A DNA stretch of 29,098 nt from an uncultured Collinsella sp. (GCA_958403395.1 CATXXF010000026.1:1-29098); one strand, 5' to 3'. Positions 15,865-23,540 are shown, numbered from the stretch's first letter. Notes: generated by a model not told the origin, from the sequence alone. Translations and numbers: made by a program.

Positions 15865-18081
15865 ATGGAACAATTCTCGCAATCGGGCTCGCGCGGTCGA
15901 CGCCGCACGGGCAACGAGCCGGCGCCGCACGAACGCGTGAAGAGCGAACGCCGTGCCAGCGAGCCGCGACGCACCGCGAGCCCCCATCGCGCTTCTGCCA
16001 ACAACGCGGGCCGCGCCAACACTCCCGCCGCGGAGCAGACGCCTGCTCGCCCCAAGTCCCGCTACATCCCTGCCCTTGACGGCCTGCGCACGCTTGCCGT
16101 CGTCGCGGTGGTGCTCTATCACCTTAACCTCACGTGGGCTCAGGGCGGCCTGCTCGGCGTCACGATCTTCTTTGTGCTTTCGGGCTATCTGATCACGCGC
16201 TTGCTGCTCAACGAAGTCGCTAAGACCGGCCGCATCGACCTCAAGAGCTTCTGGATCCGCCGCATCCGTCGCCTGGTCCCCGCCGTGGTGACCGTCGTGG
16301 TGGTGACCTGCGCGCTGTGCACCATCTTTAACCACGTGATGCTCACCAAGATGCGCCCCGACATCCTGCCGTCGCTGCTGTTCTTTAACAACTGGTGGCA
16401 GATTGCCCAAAACGTCTCGTACTTCAATGCTCTGGGCGACCCCTCGCCACTCACGCACTTTTGGTCGCTTGCCATCGAGGAACAGTTCTACCTGATTTGG
16501 CCGCCACTGCTGTTTGCCATGGTATCCATGCATGTGAGCAAGCCCAACACGCGCCGCGTGGTTCTGGGCCTAGCTGCTGTCTCCGCCATCGCCATGATGG
16601 TGCTCTATAACCCTGCCGCCGACCCCAGCCGCGTGTACTACGGCACCGACACCCGTGTGTTCTCGCTGCTGCTGGGTGCCTGGATGGCCTTTATCCCCGA
16701 TCGCGACCTGGCGCCGGTGCGTCTCGCTCGTCGTTTGGGGCTCAATCGCCTAGCTGGCGCCGCCAAGCACGGCAAGAACGCCGAGGGCAAGCCTGGCGAG
16801 AAGGCCGACGAAGCAGCCGAGACCGCCCCGGCACAGCCGAGCGCCCTCGTGCGTTTTTGGTCCTCGCCCGCATCCATCGATGTATTGGGCGTCGTGGGTC
16901 TGGTTGGCCTTGCCGCCATGGTCGCGCTCACCAACGGCTACACCGCCTTCCAGTATCGCGGAGGCACGCTGCTGTGCTCGATCCTCACGCTCATGGTCAT
17001 CGCGGCCTGCGTGCAGCCCCAGGGAATGGTTGCCCGCGCGCTGTCCGCCGAGCCGCTCGTGTGGGTTGGCAAGCGCTCGTACAGCATCTACCTGTGGCAC
17101 TATCCGCTGCTGTTGCTCATGAACCCGGTCGCCAACATCAACGATACACCGTGGTGGCAGTACATTTTGCAGGTGCTGTTGGTGGTCGCCGTGGCCGAAT
17201 GCTCATATCGCTTTATCGAGACGCCGTTTAGAAAGGGCGCCTTTGGGCGCACCGTATCCGAGTTCCGCGACGGCACCGCCACGCCCGCCAACTGGGCACG
17301 CGCGCACGTCCCTGCCTGCGCAGCCTGCGCCGTCGTGTTGGTCGTTGCGCTGGGCGGCCTGATCTTTGTGCCGGAGACCTCCGCACTGAGCGGCGAGGGC
17401 GCCGAAGTTCTGAACAAGGAAGCCAAAAACACCGCGCCCACCGACCAGCAGGCGGCCGACGACACCGACAAGGACAACGACGGCTTCCCCGATGGCTCCT
17501 ACGATCTGCTTATGATCGGCGACTCCGTGTCGCTGCGTGCCGTAGACACCTTTGACGGCGTGTTCCCGCACAGCCATATCGATGCCGAAAAGGGCCGCCA
17601 GTTCGATGCGGGCCGTGCGACATTTGAGGGCTATATCCAGCAGAACCTTGCCGGCAAGATCGTGGTCTTTGCGCTGGGCACCAACGGCTTGGTAACCGAC
17701 GACCAAATCGACGCCATCATGGCCGATGCAGGAGATAAGCGTATTGTGGTGTTTGTGAACACGCGCAGCCCGCAGCCGTGGGTTGGCTCTACCAACCAGG
17801 CCATCGCCAACGCCGCTACGCGCTACAAGAACGTACGCGTTATCGACTGGTACGGATACAGTGCCAACCGCAACGACCTGTTCGATGGCGATGGCACGCA
17901 TCTATCGACCACTGGCGTGACTGAGTACCTCAACTTGATCCACGATGCCGTCAAGAAGGACCTGCCCGTACACCCCGAGGATCACGTCAACGATCCGCAG
18001 CCGGCAGCCGTCAAGTCTGCCACCGACGCACTCGTCAATGCGCTCGCTCTCAAGCCGCACAAGCTGGGCACCGACAAGTAA
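15865..18081 (+). CDS. OatA-like membrane O-acyltransferase with SGNH domain
   Basis: 738 residues. An Arg/Ala-rich cytoplasmic head (1-65) precedes an acyltransferase-3 domain with about ten to eleven helices (70-510). H86 in VVLYHLNL, the FFVLSGYLITRLLL block, R residues in FWIRRIRRLVPA and FWSLAIEEQFYLIWP are family marks. A ~40-residue charged Lys/Ala/Glu insert occurs near 300-330. After a linker, an SGNH hydrolase domain (about 545-705) has G-D-S (D553, S554) and the D676xxH679 pair in DGDGTHL. The architecture is that of OatA: acyl groups pass from the membrane domain to the extracellular SGNH domain, which O-acetylates a wall polymer such as peptidoglycan, giving lysozyme resistance. 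The exact acceptor is inference. The Shine-Dalgarno is weak (GGATGATG). Confidence 0.92.
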   Translation: MEQFSQSGSRGRRRTGNEPAPHERVKSERRASEPRRTASPHRASANNAGRANTPAAEQTPARPKSRYIPALDGLRTLAVVAVVLYHLNLTWAQGGLLGVTIFFVLSGYLITRLLLNEVAKTGRIDLKSFWIRRIRRLVPAVVTVVVVTCALCTIFNHVMLTKMRPDILPSLLFFNNWWQIAQNVSYFNALGDPSPLTHFWSLAIEEQFYLIWPPLLFAMVSMHVSKPNTRRVVLGLAAVSAIAMMVLYNPAADPSRVYYGTDTRVFSLLLGAWMAFIPDRDLAPVRLARRLGLNRLAGAAKHGKNAEGKPGEKADEAAETAPAQPSALVRFWSSPASIDVLGVVGLVGLAAMVALTNGYTAFQYRGGTLLCSILTLMVIAACVQPQGMVARALSAEPLVWVGKRSYSIYLWHYPLLLLMNPVANINDTPWWQYILQVLLVVAVAECSYRFIETPFRKGAFGRTVSEFRDGTATPANWARAHVPACAACAVVLVVALGGLIFVPETSALSGEGAEVLNKEAKNTAPTDQQAADDTDKDNDGFPDGSYDLLMIGDSVSLRAVDTFDGVFPHSHIDAEKGRQFDAGRATFEGYIQQNLAGKIVVFALGTNGLVTDDQIDAIMADAGDKRIVVFVNTRSPQPWVGSTNQAIANAATRYKNVRVIDWYGYSANRNDLFDGDGTHLSTTGVTEYLNLIHDAVKKDLPVHPEDHVNDPQPAAVKSATDALVNALALKPHKLGTDK

Positions 18082-18106
18082 CCTGCAGCGCAAACTTCCC
18101 ACATCC

Positions 18107-18140
18107 GGAGGGGGTGCCTGCCACGGCAGACACCCCCTCC
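18107..18140 (+). terminator. terminator hairpin of the acyltransferase gene
   Basis: GGAGGGGGTG (18107-18116) and CACCCCCTCC (18131-18140) form ten pairs, continued by CTGCC/GGCAG after a 1-1 bulge. The T-tract is poor. The following 18141-18190 carries two degenerate AGGGAC cores reminiscent of the REP-like loop at 22043. Confidence 0.7.
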
Positions 18141-18312
18141 AGCAGTTAGGGACGTTCCTTATGTGCCGGCACCTAGGGACACTCCTGACACAGCCGAGGA
18201 ACGCCCTCCTGCGACCAAGTTCTGGGCGCCTCGCCACCCTGAGCGCTGTTTCCAAGCCCCACACCCGCAGCAAACACCCCATGGTCGCTCTTTTCGAGCT
18301 GCCCCCAAGGGG

Positions 18313-18547
18313 CTGTGGGCAAAAAAGGGCAAATATGAGTACTGTTACCATTTTGGTAGCAGGCAAAATGGCACAAAATGGCTTCCTCTCGGTCGATACA
18401 TACCTTTGGACCGTCCGCAATAGATGGTTAGAGCTTGATGGGATTAAAAGTTAATGAACAGCTACTTTAGTAATGTTCATTAACTTTTTCGTCTTAATTG
18501 TCACCTGCTTAGCAACAGTACTCATATTTGGCATTTTTTGACCACAG
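18313..18547. repeat. MITE-like element with 34-bp terminal inverted repeats
   Basis: The left end 18313-18346 and the inverted right end 18514-18547 agree at 31 of 34 positions; the common core is CAAATATGAGTACTGTT (perfect over 17 nt). The 167-nt interior has no credible gene but holds CCATTTTG/CAAAATGG repeats and a 15-bp AT-rich palindrome. No target-site duplication is visible. It sits between the ends of a plus-strand and a minus-strand gene and is markedly more AT-rich than its surroundings. It accounts for most of the gap 18082-18627. Confidence 0.75.
18446..18488. repeat. 15-bp AT-rich palindrome inside the MITE-like element
   Basis: AAAAGTTAATGAACA (18446-18460) pairs perfectly with 18474-18488; the loop is 13 nt. 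The plus-strand right arm ends in TTTTT, so it could work as a terminator, or it may be a protein-binding site. Confidence 0.75.
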
Positions 18548-18574
18548 ATATATAGCAAACCCCCTAAAGTAGGC

Positions 18575-18610
18575 AAAAAACAGGCCGCAGCCCATGGCGG
18601 CGGCCTGTTT
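18575..18610 (-). terminator. intrinsic terminator of the NRAMP gene
   Basis: On the minus strand AAACAGGCCGC (18600-18610 read in reverse) pairs perfectly over 11 bp with the GCGGCCTGTTT arm at 18578-18588, and the transcript continues into a T6 run (18575-18580). It lies 18 nt after the stop. Confidence 0.92.
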
Positions 18611-18627
18611 GGAGTCCAAAAGAGGCG

Positions 18628-19890
18628 TTAAGCGCTGTAGCCCATCGCCTGCAGGACAAACATGACGACCGTCAGCACCGTAATCACGGCGATAGTCGCC
18701 CAAGTGAGCACGTTCCACACGCGGCCGTTGCGGTTGGCGCCCATAATGTGACGGTCGGCGGCGATAACCACCTGGAACACCAGAACCACGGGCAGTAGCA
18801 CGCCATTGATGACCTGCGAGGTCATCATAATCTGGAACAGATCGACGCCGGGCATAAGCACCAGCACGGCAGAGATACCGATGATGGCCGTAATGATGCC
18901 GCGATAGACCGGGGCCTCGTCCCAGCTGCGGTCGGCACCGCGCTCCCAGCCAAATGCCTCGCAGATAGCGCTCGACGTAACGCCCGGCAGCACGCAGGCG
19001 GCCAAGAAGCTCGCCGCGACCAGGCCCGAGGCAAACAGTACCGTGGACCACTGACCCGCAATAGGCTCCAGTGCGCGGGCGGCATCGGCAGCATCGCTAA
19101 TCTGAATACCCGCCGGGAACAACACCGTACCGGTCGTGATGATAATAAAGCCGGCAATGACATCGGCGGCAAGCGAGCCGCTCACGGTATCGATGCGCTG
19201 CAGCACGATATCGTCCTCGCCCGCGTTCTTATCGACCACGTTGTTCTGCGCCAAGAAAATCATCCACGGCGCGATGGTGGTACCGATCGTTGCGACCACG
19301 AGCGACACGTAGCTGGGGTCATTTTGAATGTTAGGCACGACCAGGTCGACCGCGACCTCACCCCAGTTGGGGCCAGCCATAAACGCGGCGACAATATAGG
19401 TCACGAACACGCAGCTCACCAGCAGCAGAATCTTCTCGATGCGCTGGAAACTACCCGACATGGTAAGCATCCACACCAGCAGCGCCACCAACGGCACCGA
19501 GATGCTCGCCGGCACGCCAAAGAGAGCAAGGCCGCTGGCGATACCCGCAAACTCCGAAATGGTCACAGCCGTGTTGGCGATCAACAGCGCCGCCATAGCA
19601 AGTACACTCTTGCGCACGCCAAAGCGCTCGCGGATGAGCGATGCCAGGCCCTTGCCCGTGACGCAGCCGCAGCGCGCCGCGGTCTCCTGCGTCACGATAA
19701 GCAGCACGGTCATGACGGGAAGCATCCAGAGCATCTTATAGCCATAGCTGGCGCCCGCGCTGGAATACGTGGCGATGCCGCCGGCGTCATTGCCCGAAAG
19801 CGCCGCCAGAAGACCGGGGCCCATGGCGCCAAAGATGGCCGCGATGGTCAGCTTTTGCTTGGTGCTCGGCTTTTGCTTCGTATTTTGCAC
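18628..19890 (-). CDS. NRAMP-family transporter, probable magnesium type (NRMT)
   Basis: 420 residues from a GTG at 19890, preceded by TAGGTGG and 8 nt after the upstream stop; the longer frame to 19953 lies inside the neighbour and is unlikely. About eleven membrane helices. Helix 1 aligns with the NRAMP block (GPGLLAALSGNDAGGIATY), but the canonical D-P-G-N reads D-A-G-G. Helix 6 aligns as TIGTTIAPWMIFLAQNN, where the canonical M-P-H reads A-P-W. The lost Met is the soft ligand that selects Mn2+/Fe2+, and its replacement by Ala is known to admit hard ions. NRAMP-related magnesium transporters with altered sites are described, including one from Eggerthella lenta, also a coriobacterium. Pairing with an MgtE-sensor protein supports Mg2+ uptake. 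It ends in a strong terminator. Confidence 0.87.
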   Translation of the reverse strand: MQNTKQKPSTKQKLTIAAIFGAMGPGLLAALSGNDAGGIATYSSAGASYGYKMLWMLPVMTVLLIVTQETAARCGCVTGKGLASLIRERFGVRKSVLAMAALLIANTAVTISEFAGIASGLALFGVPASISVPLVALLVWMLTMSGSFQRIEKILLLVSCVFVTYIVAAFMAGPNWGEVAVDLVVPNIQNDPSYVSLVVATIGTTIAPWMIFLAQNNVVDKNAGEDDIVLQRIDTVSGSLAADVIAGFIIITTGTVLFPAGIQISDAADAARALEPIAGQWSTVLFASGLVAASFLAACVLPGVTSSAICEAFGWERGADRSWDEAPVYRGIITAIIGISAVLVLMPGVDLFQIMMTSQVINGVLLPVVLVFQVVIAADRHIMGANRNGRVWNVLTWATIAVITVLTVVMFVLQAMGYSA

Positions 19891-19898
19891 GCGACCAC

Positions 19899-21743
19899 CT
19901 ACCCCATGACCGACATGGTGAGCAGCACCGCAGCAGCACAGTACGCCACACACGAGATCATGACGGCGATGACGTTCATGGCGGTGCCCGACGTATTGAG
20001 GTCGTGCTCATCGCGCCAGAACAGCACCATCAGGTAAATCACGGCGCTCATGTTGCCCACCAGGCAGATGATGGCCGCGATGTTAAAGCAGCCGGTAAAG
20101 AGCTGCTCCTCAAGCATAGGGGCATCGAGGAACGCGGCGGTGCGCACCAGCTGCGCGCACAGGTAGGTCACGAGCGAAAGGATCAGGCCCATACCCGTGC
20201 TCTGGAAGAAGAATCCCAGGTACGGTTTGGGCTCGTCGTCGTGACCGTCGTACTCGAGGAAGTAGTTCTTGACGAACGACACCATGCGCGAGGCCGCCAG
20301 CAGCACGAGCGGCATGGCGCACATGGGGAACACCACCAGATGCGCGGAGCCCAGCGCCGTCCCCAGCACCGTCGCCATAATGCACGAGGCGATGCCCCAC
20401 ACGACGACCCAGTACTGACGATGCACGAACCAGCTGAGCACGTTCGTCGAGTCGTCCGACGCGCTATCGCCCGAGCCGACACCGGCGATCTGCAGGTCCT
20501 CCTGATGCTCCTCGGCGATAACGTCCATGGCGTCGTCGAAGGTCACGATACCCAGGATATGACGGTTCTCGTCGCAGACAGGGATGGCAACCAGGTCGTA
20601 CTTGGTCATCTCGTCCGTCACGTCTTCCTGGTCCTCGTCGGGCGACACATAGACCAGATCGCGATAGGCGAGCTGGCCCAGCGTGGCGTCGCGGTCGGCC
20701 ACGATCAGCGTGCGCAGCGAAAGCACGCCCGTCAGCATGCCGCTCGGATCCTCGGTATAGACGTAATAGACGCTCTCAAAGTCCTCGTCGAGCTTGCGAA
20801 TCGCCTCGATGGCATCGCCGACCGTCGCCGTGGCGGGCAGCGAGACAAACTCCGAGGTCATGATGCGGCCGGCGGTGTTGTCCTCATAGCCCAGCAGATT
20901 ACGAATCGCCTTCTCCTCCTTGACGCCCATCAGACGCAGGAGCTTCTCGGCCTTCTCATAATCGAGCTCGTCGATCAGGTCGGCGGCGTCGTCCGGGTCC
21001 ATCATGGCCAGCATCGACGATGCGTCCGTATCGGACAGGCCCTCGAGCATCTCGGTCATGAGCTCGTCGTCATCGAACTCCGAGATGGCCTCGGCGGCCT
21101 GGGCGGTGTCGAGCTGCGCGAACACCTGCGCGCGCAGGCGCGGGTCGAGCTGCTCGATGATGTCGGCAATGTCAGCAGGATGCAGCTCGCCAAGCGTCTT
21201 GTGCGACACCGAGAGCTGGATGTTCTTAGTCGAGCGATCGAGCAGGTCCATGTAAGACCAGGCGATAATGTCCTCGCTGAGCGGCTTGCCAAGGTGCTTC
21301 ATAAAGCCCTCGACGACATGCTCGAGTGTGGGGCTGATCGCGCGCAGCAGACCGCGGGCGCCAACTTCGGCACCCAGTAGGCGCAGCTGATTTTCGCCCG
21401 ACATGGAAAACTTGATGTCGTTTACGCGCACGACCTTCATGCCCTGCGTGTCGACAATTTGCTTGTTAAGCACGTCGCGGGCGAGTAAGAGTTCGGTCGG
21501 CTGCAGGTACGAAAAACGGATTTCGGTGGCCGACGTCTTAAGGTGTACACCCGTCTCGTCGATACGGTCGACCCATTTGCGCCAGCTGATCATAAACGGC
21601 GTCTTGCCGGGTCCGCGGAACGCGAGCGACGTCACGTGCGGAAAAACTTCACCGGTAGCAATACCAAAATCGTTGACCACGCCGAGCTTTTCGCCGTCGA
21701 CGTCCAAGACCGGCAATTTGAGCATCTCACTCAGATAATTCAA
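19899..21743 (-). CDS. PRC-barrel/MgtE_N/CBS membrane protein, magnesium sensor-like
   Basis: 614 residues from a TTG at 21743 preceded by GGGGAG; ATG 21725 is an alternative. Domains in order: two PRC-barrel-like segments (about 5-60 and 92-140), the superhelical MgtE_N domain (about 170-285; LHPADIADIIEQL, then DPDDAADLIDEL), two CBS domains (about 290-425; GRIMTSEFVSLPA, LVAIPVCDEN), then about five membrane helices (445-614). In MgtE the N and CBS domains bind Mg2+ and gate the pore. The membrane part here does not show the MgtE motifs I expect (no GGNAGTQ-like segment), so it is probably not a canonical MgtE channel. With an NRAMP gene 8 nt downstream it likely works as Mg2+-sensing partner or regulator. 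Annotation as 'magnesium transporter MgtE' would be only partly right. Confidence 0.85.
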   Translation of the reverse strand: MNYLSEMLKLPVLDVDGEKLGVVNDFGIATGEVFPHVTSLAFRGPGKTPFMISWRKWVDRIDETGVHLKTSATEIRFSYLQPTELLLARDVLNKQIVDTQGMKVVRVNDIKFSMSGENQLRLLGAEVGARGLLRAISPTLEHVVEGFMKHLGKPLSEDIIAWSYMDLLDRSTKNIQLSVSHKTLGELHPADIADIIEQLDPRLRAQVFAQLDTAQAAEAISEFDDDELMTEMLEGLSDTDASSMLAMMDPDDAADLIDELDYEKAEKLLRLMGVKEEKAIRNLLGYEDNTAGRIMTSEFVSLPATATVGDAIEAIRKLDEDFESVYYVYTEDPSGMLTGVLSLRTLIVADRDATLGQLAYRDLVYVSPDEDQEDVTDEMTKYDLVAIPVCDENRHILGIVTFDDAMDVIAEEHQEDLQIAGVGSGDSASDDSTNVLSWFVHRQYWVVVWGIASCIMATVLGTALGSAHLVVFPMCAMPLVLLAASRMVSFVKNYFLEYDGHDDEPKPYLGFFFQSTGMGLILSLVTYLCAQLVRTAAFLDAPMLEEQLFTGCFNIAAIICLVGNMSAVIYLMVLFWRDEHDLNTSGTAMNVIAVMISCVAYCAAAVLLTMSVMG

Positions 21744-21756
21744 TGGTGCTCCCCAT
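21727..21756 (-). CDS. possible 9-codon upstream ORF overlapping the mgtE-like start
   Basis: ATG 21756 lies 7 nt after a perfect GGAGG (21764-21768), with a second ATG at 21759, and reads MGSTIELSE then TGA. It overlaps the TTG start of the long gene in another frame, and its stop lies 1 nt before the in-frame ATG 21725 of that gene. It could be a leader peptide coupling translation, or the sign of a one-base indel at the true start. No codon statistics can be given for so short a frame. Confidence 0.35.
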   Translation of the reverse strand: MGSTIELSE

Positions 21757-21759
21757 CAT

Positions 21760-21959
21760 TATTCCTCCGGACGCGGCCGCGCGTGCGGCGTCTGGGGGCT
21801 TCTGGATATGTATACGCATGCGCGGGCGGCACGCCGCTCGACGCTTACACCCCGTGCATGCGCAAAAAGCACCTGCATGGGGTCATCGACTGTATGGTCG
21901 AGGTTTGGATTTCACCTGTAACCTTTCTCTTGACCCTCATTAACCGCAGTAACTATAGC
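21760..21959 (-). promoter_or_regulatory. promoter and structured ~185-nt leader of the magnesium operon
   Basis: On the minus strand an extended -10 TGCTATAGT (21951-21959) suggests a start near 21944, about 200 nt before the gene. Downstream come AGGTT/AACCT and TCGAC/GTCGA hairpins, then a long imperfect hairpin (21850-21882) closed by CCCC/GGGG with a TTTTT loop, and a GC-rich stretch before the GGAGG. It does not match the M-box consensus I know. The gap 21744-22082 is otherwise occupied by the REP-like hairpin at 22035. Confidence 0.45.
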
Positions 21960-22034
21960 ATCAGCATCGCCCTGCGGCATCGAATTTATGCGCTGCACAT
22001 TGCAGGCATACCAAACGCTGACGCATCCGTGACA

Positions 22035-22074
22035 TAGTCATTGGGGACGTTCTTAAATGACTACCCAATGACTA
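22035..22074 (+). repeat. REP-like hairpin with GGGGACGT loop, plus an extra arm
   Basis: TAGTCATT (22035-22042) pairs with AATGACTA (22056-22063) around the 13-nt loop GGGGACGTTCTTA. A third copy of the arm, AATGACTA, follows at 22067-22074. Loop and layout match the copy at 1832-1864. It lies just past the stop of the minus-strand deacetylase-like gene. Confidence 0.65.
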
Positions 22075-22082
22075 CTCTGTGG

Positions 22083-23489
22083 TTACTCTGTGGTGTCTTC
22101 GTCCTCGGCAGGTTGGGGGAACACGGCGTCCTTGGGCATGGTGACCTTCGTCAGCGAGGTGAGCTTTTTGCTCAATGCCGTGTCCGTCTTGACCAGGTCG
22201 CTGAGTGTCACGATTTTGTAGCCGTCGGCGACAAGGCCATCGATAATCTGCGGCAGCGCCTCGAGCGTCTGCTCGGCGCACTCATCGCTATCGGTGAGCA
22301 GCACAATATTGCCCGGCGTCATCGAGTCGAGCACGGTCGATACTTGCTCGTCGGCGCCGTTGAGCAGCCAGTCACCCGAATCGATATTCCACGAAACCAC
22401 GGCGGACACCAGATCCATCGAGTCAATCCAGTTTTGCTCATCAAACGCGGCGTAGGGGGCACGCAGCAACATCGTCTCGACGCCGGCCGCCGACTTAATC
22501 GCCTCGGTGCCCTTCGCGATCTGCTTGCGCACCGTCTCGCGATCCTCGCCCTTGAGCGAATCATCGCTGTAGCTGTTGGAGCCGACCTCGCACCCGGCAT
22601 CGACAATCGCTTTGGCAGTAGCGGGCGAGGCCTCAGCCGCATCGCCCGAAAGGAAGAATGTCGCCGTGACGCCCTTTTCCTTGAGCACCTGCAAGATCTG
22701 CTTGGTCGCTCCGCTCGGACCCTCGTCAAATGTCAGGGCCACGTACTTTTCGTTGCCCTTGGGCGCTACGCTTGCGCACTCGACCACGCAGTCGGTGGCG
22801 GGCACGACCTCGCCGCGGTCCTGCGTCTTGCCCGACTGCTCGCCGACCCATACCTCGGAGCGGCCCTGAACACCCCAGGTTTTGACATACTCAATGGCAC
22901 CCGTGCCCTCGACCTTAAGCTTTGGCTCGATAGTCGTGGCCTGGACCTCATGCTTTTCGTACACGTTGCGGCCGTCCTTGACCGTCACCTTCTCGCCACC
23001 CGTAAGCTCGTGACTATCCCATTTGCCTTGCTTCACGCGCTTGCCGTCGACCTTCACCGACAGCTTTTCGCCGCCATGGCGCTTGAGCACGCTATCGTCG
23101 ACGGCCAGCAGATCGCCGGCGTCGTACGTTTCGGTCAGGCTTTGATCGTCGATGAGATTCTGCAACGTAGAGCCCACGCGCACCGCGGTCTTTTGCCCGT
23201 TGAGCTCCACGTCCACGCTGCGGTTGACGTAGCCCACGACGGCAGCGATAAACAGCACGAGCGCGCAACCCACGGCGATGAGCGCATAGGGCAGGCGGGA
23301 CGGTCGGCGCGGCGAGCGCCCGTTGCCGATGCGCGCGCTGCGATCGCTAAACCCACGGCTATGGTTGAGGTACATCGCGCCGGGCTTACGGCGACGTCGA
23401 CGCTGGCCGCTGGGCAGCTGCCCCAGGTCGCGGCGCGCCGTCGGACGCGCACCCGAGGGCCCGTTTAAGTTAGATCCGTTTTGGCGCAT
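22083..23489 (-). CDS. polysaccharide-deacetylase-fold membrane protein, catalytic residues altered
   Basis: 468 residues. A basic cytoplasmic head (1-65), one membrane helix (about 68-88), a G5/DUF348-like beta region (90-200), then a NodB homology domain (about 245-430). The fold is recognisable (YVALTFDEGPSGATKQILQVL; ATFFLSGDAA; LLRAPYAAF), but the active site is not standard. The metal-binding Asp of TFDDGP is Glu (TFDEGP), the HxxxH motif of GNHTYSH reads SNSYSDD, and the C-terminal catalytic His of LLHD is Thr (LLTD). I infer a non-catalytic wall-binding or regulatory protein, or an enzyme with changed chemistry. The start has GGGGGAGGG. A stable hairpin precedes it directly; it follows the PRC and YtxH genes in the same direction. 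Confidence 0.87.
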   Translation of the reverse strand: MRQNGSNLNGPSGARPTARRDLGQLPSGQRRRRRKPGAMYLNHSRGFSDRSARIGNGRSPRRPSRLPYALIAVGCALVLFIAAVVGYVNRSVDVELNGQKTAVRVGSTLQNLIDDQSLTETYDAGDLLAVDDSVLKRHGGEKLSVKVDGKRVKQGKWDSHELTGGEKVTVKDGRNVYEKHEVQATTIEPKLKVEGTGAIEYVKTWGVQGRSEVWVGEQSGKTQDRGEVVPATDCVVECASVAPKGNEKYVALTFDEGPSGATKQILQVLKEKGVTATFFLSGDAAEASPATAKAIVDAGCEVGSNSYSDDSLKGEDRETVRKQIAKGTEAIKSAAGVETMLLRAPYAAFDEQNWIDSMDLVSAVVSWNIDSGDWLLNGADEQVSTVLDSMTPGNIVLLTDSDECAEQTLEALPQIIDGLVADGYKIVTLSDLVKTDTALSKKLTSLTKVTMPKDAVFPQPAEDEDTTE

Positions 23490-23510
23490 GTGCCCTCCCC
23501 CATAAACACA

Positions 23511-23540
23511 GCGAGCCGGAGCAACATGTCTCCGGCTCGC
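23511..23540 (-). terminator. terminator/attenuator hairpin between PRC and deacetylase-like genes
   Basis: GCGAGCCGGAG (23511-23521) pairs perfectly over 11 bp with CTCCGGCTCGC (23530-23540); the minus-strand tail is TGTGTTTATG. It lies 22 nt past the PRC gene stop and only ~11 nt before the next ribosome-binding site, so there is no room for a separate promoter after it. Confidence 0.65.

Noticed and set aside
18163..18423. 86-codon plus-strand frame ending in a KYEYC-like segment
   Set aside because: No ribosome-binding site; it reads through the degenerate repeats into the MITE-like end. The same tail arises in a minus-strand shadow frame from the inverted copy.
19891..19953. longer start for the NRAMP gene
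   Set aside because: It would overlap the upstream gene by 55 nt with a Cys/His-rich leader unlike the family; GTG 19890 has a Shine-Dalgarno and normal spacing.
20004..21380. 458-codon open frame on the plus strand
   Set aside because: Antisense to the PRC/MgtE_N/CBS gene; His/Val/Gly-rich with no motif.
21760..21959. M-box (ykoK) riboswitch
   Set aside because: The conserved M-box core sequences are not found in order; only general hairpin potential is seen.
22041..23468. 475-codon open frame on the plus strand
   Set aside because: Antisense shadow of the deacetylase-fold gene; repetitive Leu/His/Arg composition with no recognisable family.
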